This document shows positions 1-5,899 of a stretch of 6,615 nt of DNA, in pieces (within the stretch, counting starts at the first letter, position 1; every line of letters starts with the position of its first letter). The stretch comes from Verrucomicrobiota bacterium (GTDB lineage: Bacteria; Verrucomicrobiota; Verrucomicrobiae; Chthoniobacterales; UBA10450), in assembly GCA_005887855.1 (NCBI GenBank), contig VBQB01000141.1:1-6615 (forward strand), in the 5' to 3' direction. The translations under genes and the position numbers were made by a program. The notes under the pieces are model-generated. The model was not told where the DNA came from. It worked only from the letters and a program-made list of their open reading frames with translations, and did no database searches.

Positions 1-1
1 C

Positions 2-919
2 GTGACCTACATAGTCGATCGAAATGTTAATTACACCAATGTCTGCAACGTTTACTGCAAGTTCTGCGCGTTTTATCGAACGGAGAAGGATCAAGATCAC
101 TACGTGCTTTCCTTCGAGCAGATCGATCAAAAACTCGACGAACTTTCGGCTGCGGGCGGCGTTCAAATCCTGATGCAGGGCGGGCATCATCCGAAGTTGC
201 CGTTCCAATGGTATCTGGATCTCTTACAGCACATCCGGGAAAGGTATCCCCACATCAATGTTCATGGATTCAGCCCACCTGAATTTCAGCATTTTGCCGA
301 AACTTTCCGGCTGCCCCTGCGCGAAGTGATTTCCGAATTCAAAAGCGCTGGGCTCGGCTCAATTCCCGGCGGCGGCGGCGAAATTCTGGTTGATCGCGTG
401 CGCGCGAAAATTTCACCGCTGAAAATTAACAGCGATCAATGGCTGGAAGTGATGCAGGTCGCGCACGAGCTCGGATTGAAATCGAGCGCGACGATGATGT
501 TTGGCCACGTCGAGACGATTGAAGATCGGATCGAGCATTTGCAGCGGATTCGTAACCAGCAGGATCGCAGCGGCGGATTCACCGCCTTCATCTGCTGGAC
601 GTTCCAACCGCAGCACACGGTTCTCAAGGTGAAGCATCCTACGGGGGTGGCGGAGTATCTGCGGACGCAAGCGCTCGCTCGAATCTTTTTGGATAACGTC
701 GAAAATGTTCAAAGCTCGTGGGTGACGCAAGGGCCGGGCATTGGGCAGGTCGCACTCAAATATGGCGCGAATGACTTCGGATCGGTGATGATGGAGGAAA
801 ATGTCGTGAGCAGCGCCGGAACAACATTTCGATTAAACGCCGCAGAAATTGAGTCGCTCATTCGCGACGCCGGTTACGAACCGCGCCGGCGGAATAATTG
901 GTACGAGCTTCTAAACTAA
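2..919 (+). CDS. mqnC: Cyclic dehypoxanthine futalosine synthase MqnC, 5' partial
   Basis: Radical SAM enzyme of the futalosine (alternative menaquinone) pathway. It cyclises dehypoxanthine futalosine to its cyclic form in the cytoplasm. The visible 305 residues carry the [4Fe-4S]/SAM cysteine motif CNVYCKFC at residues 15-22 (Cys15, Cys19, Cys22). Family-typical segments follow: NYTNVC before the cluster, CAFYR after it, QGGHHPKLP, HGFSPPE, the glycine-rich IPGGGGEIL (relatives I recall read PGGGAEIL), SATMMFGHVET and GGFTAFICWTFQP. The set is typical of MqnC rather than the related aminofutalosine synthase MqnE. The frame opens at the window edge with a GTG valine that aligns inside the family's conserved VTYI-DRN segment. 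About 50-60 N-terminal residues are therefore missing and the GTG is not the start. The stop is TAA. No other mqn gene is visible, so the gene may stand apart from the rest of its pathway. Confidence 0.93.
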   Translation: MTYIVDRNVNYTNVCNVYCKFCAFYRTEKDQDHYVLSFEQIDQKLDELSAAGGVQILMQGGHHPKLPFQWYLDLLQHIRERYPHINVHGFSPPEFQHFAETFRLPLREVISEFKSAGLGSIPGGGGEILVDRVRAKISPLKINSDQWLEVMQVAHELGLKSSATMMFGHVETIEDRIEHLQRIRNQQDRSGGFTAFICWTFQPQHTVLKVKHPTGVAEYLRTQALARIFLDNVENVQSSWVTQGPGIGQVALKYGANDFGSVMMEENVVSSAGTTFRLNAAEIESLIRDAGYEPRRRNNWYELLN

Positions 920-939
920 GAACTACGGGGGAGTTGTCT

Positions 940-1005
940 ATGGACAAACCAGCTGCTTCCGCGGAAAATCTCGCCTTGACGATTGTCCACTTCTTCCCCA
1001 TATAG
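940..1005 (+). CDS. Possible 21-codon small ORF / leader peptide upstream of bamA
   Basis: An ATG at 940 opens a 21-codon frame ending in TAG at 1003-1005. It begins MDKPAASAEN and ends VHFFPI. A strong Shine-Dalgarno-like GGGGAG lies about 7 nt upstream, better than anything ahead of bamA or skp in this window. It starts 20 bp after the mqnC stop and is followed 6 bp later by a perfect hairpin, the layout expected of a leader peptide or a translated upstream ORF. The peptide has no signal sequence, no run of one regulatory amino acid and no family I recognise. A chance frame is quite possible, because 21 codons is short and there is no codon-bias test at this length. Confidence 0.25.
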   Translation: MDKPAASAENLALTIVHFFPI

Positions 1006-1011
1006 CCGCCT

Positions 1012-1038
1012 GTCCCGCGTGGGTTCGTTGCGCGGGAC
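1012..1038 (+). promoter_or_regulatory. Hairpin in the mqnC-bamA spacer
   Basis: GTCCCGCG (1012-1019) and CGCGGGAC (1031-1038) form a perfect 8-bp GC-rich stem around an 11-nt loop. The stem ends 15 nt before the bamA ATG. No T-run follows directly (the sequence continues CGCGCTTCTTAA), so a classical rho-independent terminator is weakly supported. It could terminate mqnC imperfectly, attenuate read-through into bamA, or form part of the bamA 5' leader. The inverted repeat is seen directly; its role is inferred. Confidence 0.4.
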
Positions 1039-1053
1039 CGCGCTTCTTAACTT

Positions 1054-3372
1054 ATGAGACATTATTCCGGATGGATGCGCCTCTCGCCGTTTGCAATTTC
1101 GCTCGCATTCATCTGTGCACTGCTTGGCATGGTACCGGCTAGAGCACAGGGTCCTCCAATCGTCCGGTCAATCGACGTTCAATACACCGGCCCAGGGACG
1201 GTGAGCAAGGAGCGGATTCTCGCGCAAATTCGGACCAAAGTGGGTCAACCGTACTCCGATCTGGTGGTCCAGCAGGATATTGAGAACCTCTATAAGACCG
1301 GCACTGTTTTGAACGTTCGCATCTTCGCTCAGCCGCAAGGGGAGGGCGGTGTGAAAGTGATCGTGGCGGTGCAAACTCGCTCGGTCGTGCGTGAGATCGT
1401 AATTGATGGCGCCGAGCGTCTCAAGGCGAAAAGGCTCCGCAAAGAAATCAAAGTGAAGCTCAACCAGCCGGTGAACGAAGAACAGTTGGAGCAAGCACGC
1501 CAAAAAATCATCGAAGTTTACCAAGGGCGTGGCTTTAACGACGTCAGCGTTCAATTTCGCGTCGAGCCAATTGACGAGAAGCGCGGAACTTCGCGCGTGG
1601 TTTTCACTGTCAACGAAGGAGTGAAAGGAGCAATCCGCCGAATCGCTTTCGAGGGGAATGAGCACTTCAGCGAAAAAGTGTTGCGCAAACAGATGAAAAC
1701 GCGGGGCAAAACCCTCATTTCGTTCGTCGATAAATCGGGCCGGCTAGACGAAACACAGTTGCAACAGGATCTGGACAAGCTTCGCGAGTGGTATCAGAAC
1801 CACGGTTACATCGACGTGGAGATTAAGGATGTGCGCAAGGAACACAGCGGGAATGGTCCGATTATTATCACAATTGTGATCGCGGAAGGCCCCCAATATC
1901 ACGTGGGCAAGATTGCAGTTTCGGGAGAGAAGGCAGCGACGGAAGCAAACATCCGCGCTTTGTTAAAGATGAAAGAAGGCAGCGTCTATTCGCCAAAAGC
2001 GCTGCACGACGATGCGAAGGCGATTGCCGACGCCTATGGTAGCGGCGGTTATGTCGATCTCGTGGTTTTACCGGAAGGTACGCCCGCCGGTCCTGCTCGT
2101 ATCGATGTGCACTATAAAATAGAGGAAGGCGACCGTTCGTTTCTGCAACGAGTCAACATTGCTGGTAACACGCGCACGAAGGATAAGGTCATCCGCCGCG
2201 AAGTTCTCCTCGCTCCGGGCGATGTTTTTAACACGGTTCGCGTGGACACGACCAAAAAACGCCTTGAGAACTTGGGTTACTTTTCAAAAGTCGAAACATA
2301 TCCGGAAGATACAGAGATCGCCGGGCGTAAAGATCTTGACATCCTGGTGCAAGAGAAGCGCACCGGTTCGCTTACCTTCGGGGGAGGGTTCAGCACGATC
2401 GATCAGCTGGTTGGGTTCGCGGAACTGACGCAAGGCAATTTCGATTTGATGAACTGGCCGGCCTTTACGGGGGCGGGCCAAAAGTTCCGGTTGCGCCTGC
2501 AGTATGGCACACAGCGAAAGGACTTCGTTTTGTCGTTGACGGAGCCCTATTTCCTCGATCGGCGATTGTCGCTGGGCGGCCAGCTTTTTTTCTCCGAGGC
2601 AACCTACTTGAGTACGGTATATGACCAGCGCAATTACGGATTCGCAATCGAATTACGCAAACCGATCAACGCCTATATGTACGCGACCTTGGGCTATCGC
2701 CTTCAAGACGTCGATATTTTCAATGTGGACCCAAGCGCATCCGTGGAGATCCAATCGCAAGAAGGTTCGTTTGTCGAAAGCGAGATTCTCACCAGTCTTG
2801 TGTTTGATCGCCGTGACAATCCCTTGCTCAGCCGCCGCGGGCAGCGCGTAACTCTTTCACCCTATATTGCGGGAGGTTTTCTCGGCGGCGATGTACAGAT
2901 CTATGGGTTTGACGTCGAGGGATCTCAATATTTCCGTTTTCGGTGGGACACGATCCTGCTGTTCAACGTCGAAGTCGCGACCGTTAACACATGGGGGAGC
3001 GGCGATCAGGTTCCAATTTACGATCGACTCTATCTTGGCGGCTCAAACAATCTGCGCGGATTTCCGTTCCGCGAAGTCGGCCCGCAAGATGACCAGGGCC
3101 AGCCGATCGGCGGCAACTCAATGGCGCGCGCGACGGTGGAATTTACTTTTCCGATCATCGAAAAAGCGCGTGGTGCAATCTTTTATGATACGGGTTTCGT
3201 CAATAGTGAGGCCTGGTCTTTTGGCTTCAATCATATCGCTTCCGACATCGGCGTCGGAATTCGACTTGATCTGCCGATTGGTCCGCTACGCCTTGACTAT
3301 GGATACCCCATCCAACGCGATGGGTACAATGGCGGCGGGCATTTCAATTTCAACGTCGGTTATCAATTTTGA
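1054..3372 (+). CDS. bamA: Outer membrane protein assembly factor BamA
   Basis: Omp85-family outer-membrane protein and central subunit of the BAM complex, which folds and inserts beta-barrel proteins. The 772 residues are close to the usual BamA length. A signal peptide covers residues 1-31 (hydrophobic core at about 13-27, cleavage after ALA-type ARA). Five POTRA domains follow at roughly 36-109, 110-189, 190-279, 280-359 and 360-438, each ending in the expected beta strand. The C-terminal barrel spans about 440-772. The loop-6 motif appears as LRGF at 667-670 (usually VRGF), followed by a barrel FYDTGF segment with Asp712. The last residue is Phe772 in a VGYQF ending, the expected outer-membrane insertion signal. 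ATG 1054 is chosen because it gives a full signal peptide; Met8 (1075) is an alternative. Neither has a clear Shine-Dalgarno. skp follows 54 bp downstream, a widespread pairing. Confidence 0.97.
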   Translation: MRHYSGWMRLSPFAISLAFICALLGMVPARAQGPPIVRSIDVQYTGPGTVSKERILAQIRTKVGQPYSDLVVQQDIENLYKTGTVLNVRIFAQPQGEGGVKVIVAVQTRSVVREIVIDGAERLKAKRLRKEIKVKLNQPVNEEQLEQARQKIIEVYQGRGFNDVSVQFRVEPIDEKRGTSRVVFTVNEGVKGAIRRIAFEGNEHFSEKVLRKQMKTRGKTLISFVDKSGRLDETQLQQDLDKLREWYQNHGYIDVEIKDVRKEHSGNGPIIITIVIAEGPQYHVGKIAVSGEKAATEANIRALLKMKEGSVYSPKALHDDAKAIADAYGSGGYVDLVVLPEGTPAGPARIDVHYKIEEGDRSFLQRVNIAGNTRTKDKVIRREVLLAPGDVFNTVRVDTTKKRLENLGYFSKVETYPEDTEIAGRKDLDILVQEKRTGSLTFGGGFSTIDQLVGFAELTQGNFDLMNWPAFTGAGQKFRLRLQYGTQRKDFVLSLTEPYFLDRRLSLGGQLFFSEATYLSTVYDQRNYGFAIELRKPINAYMYATLGYRLQDVDIFNVDPSASVEIQSQEGSFVESEILTSLVFDRRDNPLLSRRGQRVTLSPYIAGGFLGGDVQIYGFDVEGSQYFRFRWDTILLFNVEVATVNTWGSGDQVPIYDRLYLGGSNNLRGFPFREVGPQDDQGQPIGGNSMARATVEFTFPIIEKARGAIFYDTGFVNSEAWSFGFNHIASDIGVGIRLDLPIGPLRLDYGYPIQRDGYNGGGHFNFNVGYQF

Positions 3373-3394
3373 ACGAATCTAATTAGTTGCAGTC

Positions 3395-3417
3395 TAACGC
3401 GGTTCCAACCACCGTTA
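3395..3417. repeat. Imperfect dyad between bamA and skp
   Basis: TAACG (3395-3399) pairs with CGTTA (3413-3417), and inside it GGT (3401-3403) pairs with ACC (3408-3410). The arms are interrupted by a one-against-two internal loop. The dyad ends 9 bp before the skp ATG, where a Shine-Dalgarno would be expected. It could be an operator or an RNA hairpin controlling skp separately from bamA. The symmetry is visible but short, and chance is not excluded. Confidence 0.25.
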
Positions 3418-3426
3418 TCTCTTCTT

Positions 3427-4062
3427 ATGAAAAAGTTTGTCTCTACAATCCTGGCTTTTGCTTTCGTGTTTCCGATCGCGGCTTTTGCCCAGGGCACACT
3501 CAAAGTCGGCACTGTCGACATGCAACGGGCGTTCAAGGAATACAGCAAGACTAAGGACGCGGAAGCGAAAATCAATGATGCCAAAAACGCGGCCAAGAAG
3601 GAGTATGACGATCGCGCGGAGTCTTATAAGAAGGCGCTCGATGAAATCAACAATCTAAACAAGCAGCTCGATGCTCCAGCCCTAAGTGCCGACGCCAAAA
3701 CGCAAAAGGCAAAGGAGCGCGACGACAAAATTGCCAACATCAAGAATATGGAACGGGAAATCAACGAGTTCCGTCAAACCCGCGAACGGCAGTTGCAGGA
3801 ACAGGCGATGCGCATGCGAGAGGGTATTGTGAAGGAGATCACCGATATAGTGATGGAAAAGGTGAAAACCAACAATATGGACCTGGTGTTTGACAAATCC
3901 GGCATGAGCCTCAATGGCGTCCCGGTTTTAATGTACTCACACGGCAATGTCGATTTCACCAATGACATTATCGCCGTTCTCAACAAGCCCGGCCGCGCCA
4001 CCTCAAGCGAGAAAATTTCGACGAGCCCATCCGCGACTCCGGCAAGAGCTTCGAAACCGTAG
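3427..4062 (+). CDS. skp: OmpH/Skp-family periplasmic chaperone
   Basis: Periplasmic holdase that binds unfolded outer-membrane proteins and delivers them to the BAM complex. The 211-residue product has a signal peptide at 1-21 (MKK, then a hydrophobic segment, cleavage AFA|Q). The OmpH core opens with the typical KVGTVDMQRAF strand at 26-36. It continues into a long charged, Lys/Glu/Ala-rich coiled-coil region (about 40-140), which would form the tentacle helices of the trimer. It closes with the body strands around DLVFDKSG and the VDFTNDIIAVLN helix (about 149-187). A tail of about 23 residues, rich in Ser, Thr, Ala and Pro (189-211), follows and is not part of the canonical domain. The neighbour bamA supports the assignment. 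The ATG is preceded by pyrimidine-rich CTTCTT with no Shine-Dalgarno. The gene ends at a rho-independent terminator. Confidence 0.93.
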   Translation: MKKFVSTILAFAFVFPIAAFAQGTLKVGTVDMQRAFKEYSKTKDAEAKINDAKNAAKKEYDDRAESYKKALDEINNLNKQLDAPALSADAKTQKAKERDDKIANIKNMEREINEFRQTRERQLQEQAMRMREGIVKEITDIVMEKVKTNNMDLVFDKSGMSLNGVPVLMYSHGNVDFTNDIIAVLNKPGRATSSEKISTSPSATPARASKP

Positions 4063-4074
4063 TTTTAGTTTCGA
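4051..4074 (+). other. Hairpin across the skp stop codon
   Basis: TCGAAAC (4051-4057) and GTTTCGA (4068-4074) form a perfect 7-bp stem with a 10-nt loop. The skp TAG stop (4060-4062) lies in the loop. The loop also contains AGTTTTA (4061-4067), the exact complement of TAAAACT (4097-4103) in the loop of the terminator hairpin just downstream. This would allow a loop-loop (kissing) contact in the skp mRNA. The complementarity is read directly; folding is inferred. Confidence 0.4.
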
Positions 4075-4087
4075 CTATCCAAGAATG

Positions 4088-4116
4088 CACGCGGGCTAAA
4101 ACTCGCGCGTGTTTTT
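4088..4116 (+). terminator. Rho-independent terminator after skp
   Basis: CACGCG (4088-4093) pairs with CGCGTG (4106-4111) in a 6-bp, mostly GC stem around a 12-nt loop, followed at once by TTTTT (4112-4116). It sits 25 bp after the skp stop and probably ends the bamA-skp transcript. The loop is large for a terminator and carries the TAAAACT segment complementary to the upstream hairpin loop. Confidence 0.65.
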
Positions 4117-4130
4117 CGTCCAGGTGAAAA

Positions 4131-4189
4131 GCAGGCGCGCACTTCACCAGGCATCGATTTGTGAACAGTTGCAAGCTGTGCGCGCTTGC
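4131..4189 (+). promoter_or_regulatory. Long inverted repeat in the leader of the DUF3108 gene
   Basis: GCAGGCGCGCAC (4131-4142) pairs with GTGCGCGCTTGC (4178-4189) over 12 positions, one of them a G-U wobble. The stem extends inward through TTCAC (4143-4147) with GTGAA (4161-4165), leaving a 12-nt bulge on the 3' side. Two smaller hairpins compete with it. GGTGAA (4123-4128) can pair with TTCACC (4143-4148). GCAAGC (4171-4176) can pair with GCTTGC (4184-4189). The structure ends 18 nt before the preferred ATG at 4208. It may be a structured 5' leader or a DNA operator; no known riboswitch class is recognised. Confidence 0.4.
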
Positions 4190-4207
4190 GCTCCGTTTCC
4201 ACGACGG

Positions 4208-5032
4208 ATGGCACATCGAACTGTATTTTGGACCAGACAGTCGGTTGCGATCCTTCTGCTTCTTGCTTCTGGTCTCACCTCGTTTGCGGGTAACTGGCAG
4301 GCAACACTTACAAAAGATCCGCCCGGAAATTTTCCGGAGCTTCGGCCTCTCCGTGCAGCGTATCGGTTTGGCTGGTCTGGATTTACGGCTGCGACCGGAG
4401 ATGTCCATTTTACAAAATCGTCTGAAGGTAGGTTTCAGCTCGAGGGAACGGGCCGGACGATCGGCTTCGTCCGCGCCTTATGGAAACTGGACGTAAATTA
4501 TCATGCGCTCGCCAATGTGGAAACGTTGCGACCAATCGAAACCCATCAAACAGAGAGCTATCGATCCAAGGAAATTACGACTCACCTCACTTTCACAAAT
4601 AATGGTGTTATCCGCGCGCGGACAGAAGGCCAAGGCAGCTCTGCCGCAACAAAGACCCGCGAATCTAGCTTTCCCAATCTTTTCGATTTGCACTCGGCCC
4701 TGCTTTATTTGCGTAGTCAGCCGCTCAGGGATCGCAGCGTTTACCGCGTCGTCGTTTACCCCGCTACCTCCGCTTATCTTGCTACCATCACCGTGGTCGG
4801 CCGGGAAAAAGTCTCAGTGCACGCCGGCAGTTACAACGCGATAAAAGTCGATTTGCAGCTTAACAGGATCGGCAAGAAGCTTGATTTACAGCCACACCGG
4901 AAATTCCGGCGCGCCACAATCTGGGTTTCGGACGATAGCGATCGAATTTTGCTTCGCATCGAAGCACAGGTTTTTGTCGGTACTGTTTTCGCCGAACTGC
5001 AGTCGGTGCGCTTCGACAACCCAAAATCATAG
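4208..5032 (+). CDS. Exported DUF3108-domain protein
   Basis: A 274-residue exported protein of unknown biochemical function, assigned to the DUF3108 family from its pattern. A signal peptide covers 1-27 (TRQ followed by a VAILLLLASGL core, cleavage SFA|G). The mature part is beta-rich. It starts with the family-like YRFGWSGFTAATGDVHF stretch. Later come AGSYNAIKVDL near 206-216 and the closing IWVSDDSDR (from about 238) followed by VGTVFAEL, the 'W-S-D-x-x-R ... G' ending typical of DUF3108. ATG 4208 is chosen because it places the signal peptide at the N-terminus. An in-frame GTG at 4109 would start inside the terminator and add 33 residues that do not look like a leader. No strong Shine-Dalgarno is seen. 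The gene lies after the skp terminator, so it probably has its own promoter. Its place beside bamA-skp suggests an envelope role, but this is only context. Confidence 0.82.
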   Translation: MAHRTVFWTRQSVAILLLLASGLTSFAGNWQATLTKDPPGNFPELRPLRAAYRFGWSGFTAATGDVHFTKSSEGRFQLEGTGRTIGFVRALWKLDVNYHALANVETLRPIETHQTESYRSKEITTHLTFTNNGVIRARTEGQGSSAATKTRESSFPNLFDLHSALLYLRSQPLRDRSVYRVVVYPATSAYLATITVVGREKVSVHAGSYNAIKVDLQLNRIGKKLDLQPHRKFRRATIWVSDDSDRILLRIEAQVFVGTVFAELQSVRFDNPKS

Positions 5033-5120
5033 CGCAATCAAGCTTTCAGCAGGTGCTTGTCTCACGCGAGCAGGGTCAGAAGCGTAATTACAATCCCGCG
5101 AACGATTCCAAGCTCGGCAT

Positions 5121-5861
5121 CTAATCTGGAATCCACTCGCCACGCACCGGTGGCTCACGGCCAGGAGGCACACGCTGCCGGTAGGGATTGAAGATTGGCG
5201 CGCGTGCCCTTGGCAGCAACTCGAGTGCGGTAAGCGTCTCCAAATCGAACCGGCCTGTTACCGGAAGTCCTGTTCGCGCTTGATACGCACGCAACGAAAG
5301 TTCCATGGCCGGACCGTAGATTCCGTCGATCTCGCCGCGATATAGACCACGACGCGCCAGCGCAATCTGTGCGGAGACCATAAGATTGCGTTGCACACCT
5401 AGTGGGGCGGTTTCGTACGGTGTTCCAGCAAAGAACCCCCTTCCTGAAGGCCCAGGCGTGATGGGCATTGATGGATACAGTTGTCGATCTTGGGGCGCGT
5501 TGCCGAAAGGCTGAGCTGGAGCCGGGGCCACGTCCGCCGTTTCGCCGGAAGATTCATCGCCCTGCTGAAAAGGACTGGGAGTGGGGGAAGGCGCAGCCTT
5601 TGCAACCGGCTGTGCCGACGCGGAAGAACCAATTCCAAGTGAACGAAGCGTTTCACTATTGAGCTCACCGTTAATCTGGAGTCCGTTGCGAATTTGAAAG
5701 CGGCGAATCGCTGCCGTTAGATTTGCATTCTTCTCGCCGGTGATCTCGCCGTAATAGAACCCCTGATCTTTCAGGGCTTGTTGCACGCTTTCTATCATTT
5801 GGTCTGCCCGAACGAGCACAATCGATCCGAGAAAAATTAGCGCGATCGCTGTAGCCTTCAT
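5121..5861 (-). CDS. Exported protein with two peptidoglycan-binding-like domains
   Basis: A 246-residue exported protein with two copies of the PG_binding_1 (PF01471-type) three-helix fold, probably acting on or near peptidoglycan in the periplasm. A signal peptide covers 1-19 (MKA, then a hydrophobic core, cleavage VRA|D). The first repeat, about 22-76, holds VQQALKDQGFYYGEI, the helix AAIRRFQIRNGL and GELNSETLRSLG. A linker rich in Pro, Ala and Ser covers about 77-158. The second repeat, about 159-216, holds AQIALARRGLYRGEIDGIYG, LRAYQARTGLP and TGRFDLETLTAL. A Pro/Arg-rich tail of 30 residues closes it. The second copy keeps the DGIYG signature; the first reads TGEKN there. ATG 5861 is preferred (GGA about 6 nt upstream, compact signal peptide); an in-frame GTG at 5885 would add 8 residues. 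It lies 38 bp downstream of the amidase gene on the same strand, probably co-transcribed. No catalytic domain is seen. Confidence 0.85.
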   Translation of the reverse strand: MKATAIALIFLGSIVLVRADQMIESVQQALKDQGFYYGEITGEKNANLTAAIRRFQIRNGLQINGELNSETLRSLGIGSSASAQPVAKAAPSPTPSPFQQGDESSGETADVAPAPAQPFGNAPQDRQLYPSMPITPGPSGRGFFAGTPYETAPLGVQRNLMVSAQIALARRGLYRGEIDGIYGPAMELSLRAYQARTGLPVTGRFDLETLTALELLPRARAPIFNPYRQRVPPGREPPVRGEWIPD

Positions 5862-5899
5862 TTCGATTCCATTTTTTGACGCCACTAGTTTTTGCTTAT

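Noticed and set aside
2..4. GTG at the left edge as the mqnC start
   Set aside because: It corresponds to an internal conserved valine of MqnC. The family has roughly 50-60 residues before it, so the gene is cut by the window edge.
1168..1665. 165-codon minus-strand frame inside bamA
   Set aside because: Antisense shadow of the POTRA-coding region with no recognisable motif.
2867..3382. 171-codon plus-strand frame overlapping the end of bamA
   Set aside because: It lies in another frame inside the well-supported bamA barrel. Its translation has no recognisable domain and a composition typical of an out-of-frame reading.
3387..3420. Possible promoter for skp (TTGCAG with TTATCT)
   Set aside because: The spacing is about 22 bp, longer than a standard sigma-70 promoter allows, and the -10 match is poor.
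4109..4207. Upstream extension of the DUF3108 gene from a GTG at 4109
   Set aside because: The GTG lies inside the terminator stem, and the extra 33 residues would bury a clear signal peptide that begins at Met 4208. An in-frame GTG at 4178 is likewise less convincing.
3980..4408. 142-codon minus-strand frame across the skp end and the DUF3108 start
   Set aside because: Antisense to two supported genes and the terminator; a basic, low-complexity translation with no family features.
5039..5059. CAAGC/GCTTG inverted repeat in the convergent spacer as a terminator
   Set aside because: Only 5 bp with an 11-nt loop and no T-run on either strand; too weak to call.
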